From: Rhinopithecus roxellana | Lineage: Eukaryota; Chordata; Mammalia; Primates; Cercopithecidae | NCBI RefSeq assembly: GCF_007565055.1 | Contig: NC_044554.1 | Span: forward strand, 13,803,921 to 13,867,920 | Direction of reading: 5' to 3' | DNA length: 64,000 nt | Shown here: positions 26,572-39,960 of the stretch, piece by piece | Position numbering within the stretch: position 1 is the first letter of the stretch | Layout of the letters: each line of letters starts with the position of its first letter | The notes under the pieces: model-generated | Database searches by the model: none | What the model was told of the DNA's origin: nothing | The model's input: the letters and a program-made list of their open reading frames with translations, nothing else | Made by a program: the position numbers and the translations under genes

Positions 26572-26677
26572 ATGACTTTAGGATTTTAATTTTAATCTTG
26601 CCACCTTTGATCCTATCCTAGGCTCCTCAACTGTGAAGTGTCATCATCTAGATTTAGAGAATTAAGATTAAAATGTA

Positions 26678-26802
26678 GGCCGGGTGCATTGGCTCACATG
26701 GAAATAATCTGTGCACTTTGGGAGGCTGACGGGGAAGTATTGCTTGAAGCCAGGAGTTTAAGACCAGCCTGGGGAACATAGGGATTCCTCGTATCTACCT
26801 AG

Positions 26803-26835
<33 letters not shown>

Positions 26836-27015
26836 AAAAGTAGGTGGGCATGGTAGTGGGCCTGGAGTCCCAGCTACTCTGGAGGCTGAGGTGAGAGGAT
26901 CACTTGAGCCCAGGAGTTGGAGTCTACAGTGAGTTAGGATGGTGCCAGTGCACCCCAGCCTGAGTGACAGAGCGAGACCGTGTCTCTAAAAAGGAAGAAG
27001 AATAATAAAAAAAGA
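26678..27015 (+). mobile_element. AluJ, full length, long middle A-run
   Basis: GGCCGGGTGCATTGGCTCAC to an AAAAAGGAAGAAGAATAATAA tail. The A-rich linker between arms has grown to about 29 nt (26805-26833). Confidence 0.9.
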
Positions 27016-27788
<773 letters not shown>

Positions 27789-28369
27789 AAATTTTCAGCT
27801 TCTTTCTCACAAGCAAGCAAAGGAAGAGGGTATGTACGTTAGATTAACTTTGAGCTCTAAGGTTGAAGGGTCATTTGCCATCATATTCATTTTATAGGTG
27901 AAGTCACAGACTTAGAAATGTTGCCTGCCGTCAACCAGCTGATAATGACATAAGATCAAAATAACAATGGGAATATTTAAATTTTTACTTTAAATATATA
28001 TTGAATTTGACCTGGTCCTCGGGCTTGTTGGAGTAAGATTATCAGGTAGAATATGGCAGACTGTAAAAGTGGCCCCAATGACCTTTTCTTGGTGGGAAGA
28101 TTTCCTCCTACTTTTCTTCAGCGTTTATGATCATCTATAGGGGTGGTAAGGGGAGTAGCTGATAGTAATACCGATCCATGAGAAGATGTCTGGTGATTTT
28201 GCTGGGAGAGGTGATGTGGAGTATGTGAAGGGAGAAAGATGAGAGTTGCAGTAGTAATGAAATATTACATCTGACTCGATCTTCCTGCACAGAATCATGG
28301 TTTACTGTAAAGGAAGAGATGGTCACGTGAAGATAGATTTGTAGATTGTTAGAGCTGAAAGCAGCAAAA
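27789..28369. other. Unique DNA
   Basis: No recognised repeat or exon. Confidence 0.4.
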
Positions 28370-28548
28370 TATATTGGAAAGAATATATGGACTTTGGAGC
28401 CAGGGACCAGAAGCTAAATTCTGGCAAGTTGCCTAACCTCATTGTGCTAGTTTCCCTAATTTTTATAATAAAGATGATAATGCTCACCTCACACAGGGTT
28501 GTGAGGATTTAAGGGGACAGTGCATATAAAGTAGATACTGAAGAGGGG
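28370..28548 (-). mobile_element. MIR SINE fragment
   Basis: GGACTTTGGAGCCAGGGACC, GGCAAGTTGCCTAACCTCAT and CAGGGTTGTGAGGATTTAAG are the antisense MIR landmarks in order. Confidence 0.85.
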
Positions 28549-28570
28549 TGGATGGTATGAGGGACAACTT

Positions 28571-28760
28571 GATTTAGAGGAATGATCACATGCTTTGGAG
28601 TCAGGCAGGATTTTCAAATCAACTTGGTCACTAATGTTTACCTAGGGCAAATAGGTAACCTTCTCTGGAGTCCAGTTTCTCTATAATGCATACACATTTT
28701 GAGCTTTAACTGAAATAACATACGTAACTGTTTAGAACAAGATACCTATTCAATAAGTGG
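28571..28760 (-). mobile_element. Second MIR SINE fragment
   Basis: GCTTTGGAGTCAGGCAGG, then GGTAACCTTCTCTGG and TTCAATAAGTGGTC, same orientation as the MIR 20 bp upstream. Confidence 0.75.
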
Positions 28761-29646
28761 TCTAGGAGCTGGCGGATGCTTTAAAGAAGGAACATCTAAA
28801 TTTAGCTTTATAGTCCTGTTATATACCTCAATATGTCACCATCTAATTTTGGCATCAAAATTAGAGTTCCTTAGAAACAAAATTTAAAAAGTTTACATCC
28901 TTTTCTTACCATGCAGCCCCTTTTAAAGCTAATTTATTTTACTTTCTGACACCATTTCTGTGCTTTCACTTAGGAGTTCTTACATCTTTTTGCTTTCAGT
29001 CTCTTCCTTTCAGTTTCTTAAAAATGATACTGGAACATTCTTTAAAAAGCAGGCAAACGAAGTCAGAATAATAACAATAAAACATTGCAGGCTGTGAACT
29101 GGCGTGGTACCGACAAAGGTTACTGTAATTAATCACCTTAAGCACTTTGGTAAATATTTGGTAGATAGGTATTTCAGTATATACTGGACAAATATTTTAT
29201 TTGTGGAAATTGAAGGCCCGTAATAAATTGAGCATATTTAATATGCACCATAACAGAAAAAAATTGATGGTAAAAGTTGCCATTTCAAAGTGCAATTCTT
29301 TCTCATCACGTGTAAACCTTCCCATTTTTAGAGTCTAGTGAGGTTCAAAGTTTGGTGTCACTTCTCCTTGTACTTTCTGAAACTACAATTTATGGTTAGG
29401 CTTTAAAATTAAAAAACCTTTTTTTTCCTTTTTCTTCTCTTCCTCCACTGCCCCCTAATTTCTGTCCAGGAAGGGTTTATATGTAGAAAACATAATAAAT
29501 CACGTGATTTCTATACCTTTTCTACATTCTTAGGACTCAGTTTAAAGAATTGTTTTAATGTATGTTCATTCCACACTTCCTCCAGATAGAATGATTATTT
29601 CACCATTGCTCCATTAAAGGATAAAAATAAATTTTATTTTTGACCA
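28761..29646. other. AT-rich unique DNA
   Basis: No recognised transposon or exon. Confidence 0.4.
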
Positions 29647-30003
29647 TGCTATGGTTTGAATATGTTCCCCTAAAATTCATATATTGAATTCCTAACCCCC
29701 AATGTGATGGTATTAGGAGGTGGGGCTTTTGGGAGAGACAATTAGATCACCAATGCATAGCTCTCATGAGTGGGATGAATACCCTTATAAAGAGGACTGA
29801 GAAAGGCCCCTTGCCCCTTCCACCATGAGGACACAGCTAGAAGGCCCCACTGGTGAGCTAGGAAACCAGCCCTCACCAGAATCAACCTGTCGGCACATTG
29901 ATCTTGGATTTCCAGCCACCAGAACTGTGAGAAATAAATTTCTGTTGTTTATAAGTCACTCTGTCTATGGTATTATGTTATAGCAACCTAAACAGATTAA
30001 GAC
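29647..30003 (+). mobile_element. MaLR (ERVL-MaLR) solitary LTR, MST/MLT1-like
   Basis: Starts TGCTATGGTTTGAATATG and contains AATGTGATGGTATTAGGAGG, CCATGAGGACACAGCTAGAA and AACTGTGAGAAATAAATTTC (with an AATAAA), ending near AACAGATTAAGACC. This is the full order of a MaLR LTR. No internal region is present. Confidence 0.88.
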
Positions 30004-31744
30004 CTTTTATATTGTGCCCAGTGTATTTGATCCAGAGGTTATTCTGCTGTAAATAGAATTTGATCAGTGGAGATAGGGAATTTCCGCAGGATTCGTCTTC
30101 AAAATAGAGTATTTTGAGAAAAGAAGTAAGAAAATAGCCTGTAGGTAAGTAGTTACTGAGAAAGGCAGGAAGCCAAATCTGACACTGCTGCGAAGATCCT
30201 AGTTTAAAAGGATCAATGTTAAGCTCAGAGAATTGGCTTTCTTATTCTTATCAACCATGTATCACTGTATTTGAATCTAGACTTGGATTTTCCATACTTT
30301 AGTGGGGTTTCTGTTGTTGCTTTATATTGTGGAGTATTATTTTTAAATCAGACTCCATCTAAACAGATTTTGTTAATTATGGCTTCATTTTTTTGTTCTC
30401 ATCCCAGAACATCTTGTCGGCTCCTAGGAGTACGTTTGAAACAATATATTTTGATGTTCAGGCTGTTTTCCTGCTTCCAGCATTTGTAAAGGCTCTGACC
30501 CACTTACAGGAGGAGAAAACAAAGATGCATTATTTTGGCTGAGAGGGACTAGATGTAACTGCCTCAGTGATACCTTGATAATTTAGGAAAAACGTCCTTT
30601 GTTCTCTCTATTGAGTGACCTATGCAAAGATAAATTGTAATGAAATTTTTTTCTGACTTAATAGGAAGGAAGGAATGCTATCTATAGTCTGTGCTTTCTG
30701 ATGTTAAATTGTAGCTTTTGTTTAAGAAGTTTTTCATAAAAATTTTAGGTTGCTTATAACATAGGAAGGTTTATCTTCTTGTTGCCCTTTTTAACAACTG
30801 ATTAAATTGTGCTATATAGGAAGAATGTATAATTTATAGCTTCTGATAAATGAGACTATTTCTAAAGTAGGGTTTCCTAATCAGGAGGCTGGACTGTTCA
30901 GATATGTAGGGCAGTTGTACACTCTGGTTTGCCAGGGATGGCTGTGATTTATATGTGTTTTCTTGGCTTGCTTATTAGGAGAAGTGGAATGAAGTCACTT
31001 CATTCTTAGAAGTACATTGGATGATAACTTTACCTGGCTGCCCCGACTTAATGACTCCGTAGACCTCAAGTTTGCTTACTGCCTTCGTGCTTTGTTCTCT
31101 TGTCAAGATGTCCATTTTGGAAGAAAGCTTAGAAGGATGTGCTCCAGAATGGTCGTGGTTATTTCAGTCTAGGTGGTGGGGTTATAAATGATGTTACTTT
31201 CTTCATTGTGCTCATTTCTAATTTCCTACTGAATGTAATGATTTTGTTATTAAAGTCAAAACACAGAACAACAAATTATCAGAAATTATTTAATTTTAAC
31301 AAAAATGAAATCATGACTGTGTAATGGTGAAGCTTGTCATTCAGGCTTCTGGGTTCCAATAATACAAAGTGACTGGCTGTTTTCTTTCTAGTTACAGTGA
31401 TTGAAGTAGGTTGTGTAATGAAAGAGTAGGCAATGGGAGAGGCAGCAGCTGTGGGCACACCACTGGATCAGCCTCTGGACCATGGTGCTAGATATGTCTT
31501 GCCACTGAATCTGAGTCCTTCCAGTGAATTTCCCCTGTAGTTTTGCTGCTTGTGACCTCGAGACTTCTTCGGAGAGTCACCACCAGTGGGCATGTTAACA
31601 AACTTGAGCCTAGGCCATGTGCCTCTGCCTTGGCTGCCTGGGAGTAAGGACAGGCAGTACCTCCTGAGGCTCCTGGAGTGGGAAGTAGTGCTTTATGCTG
31701 TCTCCTGTCCAAACTTTTCTCAGCATCTTTTCTCACCCAAGGGT

Positions 31745-31770
31745 TGATGATGATGATGATGATGATGATG
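31745..31770 (+). repeat. (TGA)n microsatellite
   Basis: About 8.5 TGA units. Confidence 0.97.
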
Positions 31771-32433
31771 GTTTTGTTACCTTGACTATTGATCAGTTAG
31801 GACTTTGAGGCAAGTATCACCTTTCAAGGTCCATCTGCCTTGAAGTGAAAAATGATTGTTAATTTTGCAGCTAGTTGTTTATCCAAGTGATGCTGCTTTG
31901 CTGTTGTTTACCCTGCATGATTCAGCCTTTACTTAGAAGCTTTTTGTCATTTGTCTGGTTGGGGGAGTATGGAATAGTTATTTTGACAGGGGAGCTAATT
32001 TAGATATATGCCTTGCCTTTAACTCTAGGTTATTTTGCTCATGAGTTGTGTCAAACTTAATAATACTGTAGCTTTTTTAGTTCTATAATTGTCAGACTCT
32101 ACTGCTGCTTTTATTGCCTGTTTATAAACATTTAAATGTTTTCCCTTAAATCAGTCTTAAGACTTAAATGTTTATAATGCACCTATAACCAAGCAGGAAA
32201 AATAGAAATATCTTGAGTTAATTGCCCTGGATGGTGCTTCCTTACGTTCTTCGTGTTTGGCTTGCAGCTTTACCACAGCACTCGGATGTCTCATGTCTGG
32301 TTGTAGACCCTATCCCCATTCAGTCTTTGTGATAACTCTGCTTATCTGTGAAGGTATTCAAGTTTTAAAGTATGTATCATGGTCACAACAAAAGCTTTGT
32401 GGCCTCTTCTAAGTTTATTTTTTCATTTTTCTA

Positions 32434-32626
32434 GTTAGAAGTTGAATTTGAGATTTAAGTAGTATTTAGAGTTCCTTTTAGAGATGAAAACTCTCTGGGC
32501 CGCAGAAGAATGATCAGTTTAGACTGTTCGCTCCTCCGAGCTTTGAGTTGTTCTAGTGAGGAAGATTTGTTTGATGAACAAGAATATTTGCGCATTCTTC
32601 TCCGAGGAATTAGAACATGTCATTAA
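32434..32626 (+). other. CpG-bearing open segment, possible cryptic or terminal exon
   Basis: A strong acceptor (TTTTTTCATTTTTCTAG) ends about 32434 and a second weaker one (TTCCTTTTAG) at 32480. The only long open frame runs from about 32456 to TAA at 32624-32626, with an ATG at 32510. The peptide after it begins MISLDCSLLRAL and includes SSEEDLFDEQEYLRILL. Several CpG dinucleotides survive in an AT-rich neighbourhood (32500-32606). No good donor follows in frame, so an internal exon is unlikely. I recognise no family. Confidence 0.25.
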
Positions 32627-33390
32627 GCCAAGTAAAGGTGTAATGTGCTTTTCAGAATGTACTGAGAAGATTGCATAATTTAGTGAATCTTTTATTAGTA
32701 GACTTGCAGTAGGGAGTAGAAATATGCAGGATGTTATGACAAATAATAATGGTTAGATTTTCTATTCTAATTTTTCCTTTAATTTTTCAAATTAAAAAAT
32801 CATCTGGCAGCCTACAGAATGGTATTTAGAACATCACACCTTTCTGACAGGGTTTGGTCAGAAGCTAAGTTTGTGGGCTTTTGAGAGGTGGTGTTGCATT
32901 TGCTGCTGCTACGGTGTCTTGGGTTTCTAGTCATTTGTCAGGAAGCTGGTCATGTATGGCATTCTGGCCTCTGGCCACTCTCCAGGCCCAGTGCCCATCT
33001 TTACACAAACTTGACTTCCTAGTATCACTAACTATAATTTAAATCCTTCAGCTAATGTCTATTGCTCTGGAGATGTTATGTCATATTCTGCATCTCTCAG
33101 CACTGTATGAAACAGTGTTCTCAAATTAGTCTTTTGATTCTATATTTGTGGAGGTGGTTCATTGTGTCTTTTCAATTATTTAGTTTTTTAATAAAAATCT
33201 TGAGATACTTTTTCTTGATTACTTAAATTTGGCATTTCACACCCGGTACCCATGGACTCTTGTCTTTGCTTCTGTTGTTGGTTAGGGTATACTGGTGTGC
33301 TCTTGTCTTCTCTCTGGCAAGTGAACTACAGGTCGTTGTTGTAAGAGGGGAATGGTGTTTGTTTTATGTGTCAAAAATTTCTGAATTTCT

Positions 33391-33535
33391 CATCTTGGAC
33401 CTGTCATTTACTAGGCATGTTATCTCCTGTATTGTCCTGAAATCTATTTCCTCATCTGTAAAATGGGAATAGAACCTGTTTTCCCCCTTCACAGTACCAT
33501 TATATCAGAAGTGATAATACTGTATGTCAGTGGAT
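33391..33535 (-). mobile_element. MIR SINE fragment
   Basis: TTGGACCTGTCATTTACTAG and TTCCTCATCTGTAAAATGGG are antisense MIR core landmarks. Confidence 0.8.
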
Positions 33536-33832
33536 CTGCTGCCTGTAAATGATAATTTGCACCATTATTTTATGCACCACCAAGAAAGAAAAATCCCTGC
33601 TAATTAAACTGATATACTGTTGATGGGAAGATGCACTCTGTTATCAGAAATTGTGAATGTGAAAAAATACATATTAGAATAAATGAAATATGTTATGTGA
33701 AAACACTACTGTCCATAATGTTGTCAGTGATATTTTAAAAACCACAAATCCTATAATGTCATTTCCCTGTCTTAAACTCCTGAAAGATAAAATTAACCCT
33801 TCATATGATGAACAATATCTAGCATAATCTAG

Positions 33833-34005
33833 ATCAGAGTGTGGCATCTGCAGCACCCGAGTACTTGTTAGGAATGCACCTTTTCAGACCCTACTCCATT
33901 CCTATGGAATCAGAAACGCAGGGATGGAACCCAGAAACTGTACTGTAACAAGGTCTTGAGGAGATTCTGACATACACCTAAGTTTGAGAACCACAGATCT
34001 AAGAC
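33833..34005 (+). mobile_element. MER5A hAT transposon
   Basis: AGAGTGTGGCATCTGCAGCA, CTTGTTAGGAATGCA and the closing AGTTTGAGAACCAC match MER5A from end to end. Confidence 0.82.
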
Positions 34006-34882
34006 AGATCTATTTCAAGTTTCTTTTGTTTTTGCTCTTCCTCTAATGTACCTATAGATGTTAGTATAGAAGTACTGCTAGAGTATAAATGAATTCCCCT
34101 CTCCGCAAGAAATTATCCCCCAGACAATAGCGCTGTGCAACCTCTTTCATATTAGAGGGAACTATCTCAATGCCTTTATTTTGAATAACCGAGAATTCTT
34201 TGTGATGACATAAATGGAAATGGTTTCAATCTTTGTTAGTTTTAGGTAATTTCACTAGTAGAGTTCCCTAGTAGAAATAGTTTTTTTAAAAGACATTTTA
34301 ACACCTGTTATTTTTTTCTCACAGTTTCAAATGTTGAATGTTTCTCATGCCTTATAGATCATATAAAAAAGCAAAACAATAAGTGATTGTGATATAGAGA
34401 GGATATATTTGTATGTGTATAAAACCAAATGGAAAAGCTAACTGACATGAATGAGAATGAGTAGTTATTTTTGACCTGGGGAACACTTCCTTTGGCAATA
34501 CCACACATATTTAAAATGCACGCGCATGCACACACACACAATCTCAGACAACATAGAAGTGAAAATGCTGCATTTCAAAAAACTGACTTTAGACTAAAGA
34601 AATGGCTTTACTGATGAGTACAATGATGATAAAGGTGCATGTGATAAAGCATTTGAAGTAAACTTGCTTCATGACAATGGGAAAAACAGTTTTTCCAAAT
34701 ATTCTATAACATGAATTTAAATACGTATGTACTTGAATTAAACATTAAATATTATAAGCAAACATTTGACTATTTTATCTCTGTTCCTACAAGTTTACAA
34801 AATTTTGATGGGAGCAATGGCCAAATAATATTTGTAGTTTCCAGAAAATTACATTACCCTGTCTGCCTCAAATGGTCTCCCA
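34006..34882. other. AT-rich unique DNA
   Basis: A short alternating CA/TG patch at 34518-34540 and no recognised transposon. Confidence 0.4.
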
Positions 34883-35082
34883 CAGGGGTATCTAATCTTT
34901 TGGCTTCCCTGGGCCACATTGGAAGAAGGAGAATTGGCTTCAGCCACACATAAAATACACTAACACTAACGATAGCTGATGAGCTTTAAAAATTGCAAAA
35001 ATTACTTAGGAAAGTTTGTGAATTTGTGTTGGGCCTCATTCAAAGCTGTCTTGGGCTGCATGCGGCCTGGTGGACAGGCTTG
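34883..35082 (+). mobile_element. MER1-type hAT-Charlie transposon, near full length
   Basis: CAGGGGTATCTAATCTTTTG, GGGCCACATTGGAAGAAGG, ACACTAACGATAGCTGATGA and the right end TGGACAGGCTTGG match MER1 in order, with an internal deletion. Confidence 0.82.
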
Positions 35083-35320
35083 GTCTAACAACTCTTTCTT
35101 CTTGTGGAATTCGTGTGTTCTTTGAAACTCTGTTTCCATCTTCTCCATGTCTATGACACCCTCTTTTCTTACCCAACCTGAACCTTTTGTTTTTCCTGCC
35201 TCATACAGCATGTGTTGAATCTTGTATCAGCACACCTATCTTGGTTGCTTTGGTGCTTTTCTGCTTGCTGATTTTCTTCTTCTAATGTGTAAGTAATTTT
35301 AAGGCTGCCTCTCCAATGCA

Positions 35321-35505
35321 GTATGTAGCTAAGTGGTTAAGAGCATGGGCTTTGTAGACAGTCTTTGTTTGAAGGATGATTTAGTTACCATTTAGTTTTA
35401 TACCATTGGGTAAGTTACTTAATCTTTCTCAGTCTCTGGAAATTGATAATAGTTTGTTTGCTGCATTATTTTACGGGTTAAAGTGGCGCATAGTAAGCAT
35501 CAGTA
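35321..35505 (-). mobile_element. MIR SINE fragment
   Basis: TAAGTGGTTAAGAGCATGGG and GGGTAAGTTACTTAATCTTT are antisense MIR landmarks. Confidence 0.82.
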
Positions 35506-35568
35506 TAGCCTGTTATTAAATTTTGTCATCATGGTGTTTAGTACATTGTAGGGATCCAGGAAATATTT

Positions 35569-35655
35569 TTTTTTTTTTGAGACGGAGTCTCGCTGTGTCG
35601 CCGAGGCTGGAGTGCAGTGTCCGGATCTCAGCTCACTGCAAGCTCCGCCTCCCGA
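35569..35655 (-). mobile_element. 5'-truncated AluY of Old World monkey type, 87 bp
   Basis: Antisense 3' end of an AluY only. A perfect 17-bp duplication, GGATCCAGGAAATATTT, lies at 35552-35568 and 35656-35672. In sense orientation the body reads GAGCTGAGATCCGG where most AluY read GAGCCGAGATCGCG, a monkey-lineage base set. Truncation and clean duplication point to a recent L1-driven insertion. Confidence 0.96.
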
Positions 35656-35672
35656 GGATCCAGGAAATATTT

Positions 35673-36212
35673 CTTAAATGAGGTAGTAGAAGTTTCTCTT
35701 TCTCTAACTGTCTGTGGGTAGATTGAAAATCAATAGCAATCCATTGATGAAATATTAGTATACATTTCAAAAATCGTATTTACTGGTTAATATATTTGCA
35801 TTGTTTTAAACAGTATTTAATTCTGTCCCTTTGTTTAAAACAAACACCCACAATCTCATCTTCAGTGGCAACTACTAGTATAAATATTTGCAGTCTTTTT
35901 CTTATCTACTTTTTCTTTTTACATAACTGAAATTATAAAAATAATCAGTTTCATTTACCTTATTATATCTGGTGTAGCAAAAGTGTTCTTAATGTGAATC
36001 TGTTTAAAACAGGGGCCTAAATTTTGTATGTCATAAAAAATTTAATTGGACCTTATTTTAATAACAACAGATACTAATTATTTAAATGAAATTAATTTTA
36101 TTTTAGTATTTAACAAAATTTATCACTTTTGCATCTGTTGAGTTAATTTATAGAATGAACAAAGAATTGACCCAAATATTGTTTCTCTTGTAATAGTTGC
36201 CAAAAAAAGTGA
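35673..36212. other. AT-rich unique DNA
   Basis: No recognised transposon with confidence; possibly an old LINE trace near 35830-35970. Confidence 0.35.
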
Positions 36213-36259
36213 TTTTTTTTTTTTTTTTTTACTTATTTTATTTTTATTTTCCTTTTCCT

Positions 36260-36567
36260 TTTTTTTTTTTTTTTTTTTTTTTTTTGAGATGGAGTCTTGC
36301 CCTTTTGTCCAGGTTGCTGGAGTGCATTGGCTCACTACAACCTCTGACTCCCAAGTTCAAGCAATTCTCCTGCTTCAGTCTCCCAAGTAGTTGGGATTGC
36401 AGGTGCGCACCACCACGCTTTGCTATTTTTTTTTCTTTGTATTTTTAGTAGAGACGGGGTTTCACCATGTTGGCCAGGCTGGTTTGAACTCCTGACCTAA
36501 AGTGATCCACTGGCTTTGGCCTACCAAAATGCTGGGGATTACAGGTGTGAGCCACTGCACCCAGCCC
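36260..36567 (-). mobile_element. AluS, full length, with long T-run
   Basis: Antisense Alu with a 25-nt T-run at 36260-36284 and the end CACTGCACCCAGCC. The flanking TTATTTTATTTTTA (left) and ATTTTATTTTTA (right) look like its duplication. Confidence 0.92.
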
Positions 36568-36960
36568 ATATTTTATTTTTACAAGAATTACAAAGAGGGC
36601 CTTATTTTGTAAAAGTAGTTGAGAGCTTCAGCTCTTTTCCAGCAATCTCTTCTAATTCTCTCATATGCAAGTTCTCCATTAAAGAACCTGTCAGTCCATT
36701 TCTTTGTTGATCTTGTCTTCTACAGTTTTTAGTTGGTCTGTTAGGTTCTTACTTGCCAGTATCGTTGGCTGTTACTAAGGTCACAAGGCTTTTATTACTA
36801 CCACGAAGTCTTGCATATTTTGTAAGGTTTTCAGGTTTATTGAATTGTATCTGCATTCTCTTGTCAACTGCTTAATTTCAGATGCAATTAGGTGTATTCA
36901 GGGTTGCAGTGGCTATAGTCAGCTGCTCAGTTTCTGTCAAAGAGTATTAATTGACCTCTG
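36568..36960. other. Unique DNA
   Basis: No recognised repeat or exon. Confidence 0.4.
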
Positions 36961-36965
36961 CTTTC

Positions 36966-37044
36966 ATTAAACTCCCTCCCTCCCTCCCTCTGTTTCTCGT
37001 ATCTCATTTCTCATTTCGTTTCTTTCCCTCCCTCTCTCCCTTTG
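36966..37044 (+). repeat. (CTCC)n-rich polypyrimidine tract
   Basis: Two CT-rich blocks, probably grown from the tail of the Alu that follows. Confidence 0.9.
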
Positions 37045-37309
37045 CCCAGACTGGAGTGCAGTGGTGTTATCTCAGCTCACTGAAACCTCCGCCTCCTAGG
37101 TTCAGTGATCAAGTGATTCTCCTGCCTCAACCTCCTGAATAGCTGGGATTACAGGCACCTGCCACCACACCTGGCTAATTTTTGTATTTTTAGTAGAGAT
37201 GAGGTTTCACCATGTTGGCCAGGATGATCTCGATGTCTTGACCTCGTGATCCGCCTGCCTCAGCCTCCCAAAGTGTTGGGATTACAGGCATGAGCCACTG
37301 CACCCGGCC
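37045..37309 (-). mobile_element. AluS/AluY, nearly full length
   Basis: Antisense Alu starting at TTGCCCAGACTGGAGTGCAG (the first 3' bases are replaced by the CT-rich tract) and ending CACTGCACCCGGCC. About 9 bases are inserted near 37105. Confidence 0.9.
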
Positions 37310-37560
37310 AGTTTTTTTTTTCTTTTTTAAATTGTTGTTGTTTTTTTAATGGGGAGAGGTATTTGAAAAAGGTCTGATTTTATTAATGGTTATTTCATAT
37401 GTGAATATTTCTGTTACTGGTTTTTTTTTTCCGTTTTGCAGCCTTTTCACTTTAGAGACTTAGATTACAAGTGTTTGAATAATGACAGTCTCCTAAGTAC
37501 AAATTTTTATTGCCGTTTTTGTTCTACTTTTGTACCGAAAAACTCTTTGCAAACTTGATC

Positions 37561-37646
37561 TTTTTTTTTTTTTTTTTTTGAGACGGAGTTTCACTCTTGT
37601 TGCCTAGGCTGCAGTGCAATGGCGCTGTGAGCCACTGCACCCGGCC
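37561..37646 (-). mobile_element. Miniature Alu: both ends kept, middle deleted
   Basis: 86-bp antisense Alu in which the 3' end (T-run to CAGTGCAATGGCG) joins the 5' end (CTGTGAGCCACTGCACCCGG) directly. The perfect duplication TGCAAACTTGATC is at 37548-37560 and 37647-37659. Confidence 0.95.
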
Positions 37647-37669
37647 TGCAAACTTGATCTTAAAAATAA

Positions 37670-37964
37670 ATTTTAGTCTGGGTGCGGTGGCTCATGCCTT
37701 GAACTCTTAAAGCAATGGGATTATATAGGCAAGAGGATTGCTTAAACCCAGGAGTTCGAAACCAGCCTAGGCAACATAGCAAGACCCCATCTCTACAAAA
37801 GGTAAAATTTCCTGGGTATGGTGGCAAGTGCCTATGGTTCCAGCTACTCAAAAGACTGAGATGGGAGGATTGCTAGAGCCCTGGAGTTCAAGATTACAGT
37901 GAGTTACGATCACACCACTGCACTCCAGACTGGGTGACAGAGTGAGACCCTGTTACCAAAAGAG
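37670..37964 (+). mobile_element. AluJ, full length, diverged
   Basis: From TCTGGGTGCGGTGGCTCATG to GAGTGAGACCCTGTTACCAA. It lies immediately before the L1 fragment. Confidence 0.9.
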
Positions 37965-37965
37965 T

Positions 37966-38052
37966 AAACCGACGATCTACAGAATGGGAGAAAATATTTG
38001 CGAACGAGGTATCTGACAAAAGTTTAGTATCCAGCATCTATAAAGAACTTGA
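37966..38052 (+). mobile_element. L1 ORF2 3' region, first part
   Basis: AGTAAACCGACGATCTACAG and GAATGGGAGAAAATATTTGC are the conserved L1 ORF2 segment. The element resumes after the AluY. Confidence 0.88.
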
Positions 38053-39215
<1,163 letters not shown>

Positions 39216-39740
39216 CATTTTGTTTGTAATAAATTCAAGATTATTGCTTTTATAGTATCAACAATATATTGGCTGCCATAAACAATGATTTTTGATAATA
39301 GTTGTGTACTTTTTTTAAACTGGAAAATGGTTTATTTTCTAGAAATAAATTCCTAAGATAGAACCATATGATATGACAGACATCATATAAATTCCTAAGA
39401 CAAGAATCACTAGATTTTTCATGCATATTGCCCAGTTATTTTAATAGTTGACGTTTGTCAACATATGAGTGTCCATTTCAGCATTCCTTTATCTGTGTAT
39501 ATGACTATTTTTAAAAACTGGGACAAATGTGAAAGGTGAAGCAAGGGCACCTCATTGGTATACATGTCCTTTATAGGAAAAGAAATCTGGTCTCTGGGTA
39601 AATCTTTTTAGCTTCCTGTCTTTCTTCCTTCATTATGCTTAAGTGTCCTGGAGTAATTTTCGTAAAGCACATGGATGGTTTTGCCATCTCCCTATTTCTC
39701 ATCTACTGCTTACTTGCTTTTCTGCCGATGTGAGAGCCTG
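39216..39740. other. AT-rich unique DNA
   Basis: A short local repeat of ATAAATTCCTAAGA occurs at 39344 and 39388. No element recognised. Confidence 0.4.
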
Positions 39741-39960
39741 GTGGTTATGGTCTCCAGTGTCGGTGTTCACTACCTTTGCTGCTGCATTGGTTGTATTCAA
39801 CATACGCCCTGCTGTTGCCCAGCTGGTGCGGTGCAGCTGTTTGTTGGCCCTTTGTTCTCGTTACTGCTCCCTCTACTTGAAATGCTCCAGTCTCCAGCTC
39901 TGTCAAAGTCTTCCACACCCTCCACGTGCATCTTAGGTATCATTCTCATTTGAACCTTTC
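39741..39960 (+). mobile_element. L2 fragment
   Basis: TTACTGCTCCCTCTACTTG and AAATGCTCCAGTCTCCAG resemble the L2 3' region. Further L2-like words occur at 40150-40230. Approximate limits. Confidence 0.5.

Larger units (their letters stand above)
30004..33390. other. 3.4-kb tract without recognised transposons
   Basis: The longest repeat-poor tract of the window. It contains a (TGA)n microsatellite at 31745-31770 and the CpG-bearing open segment at 32434-32626. The ORFs are short and unconvincing. Such gaps in a primate intron may reflect constraint, but that is inference. Confidence 0.45.
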
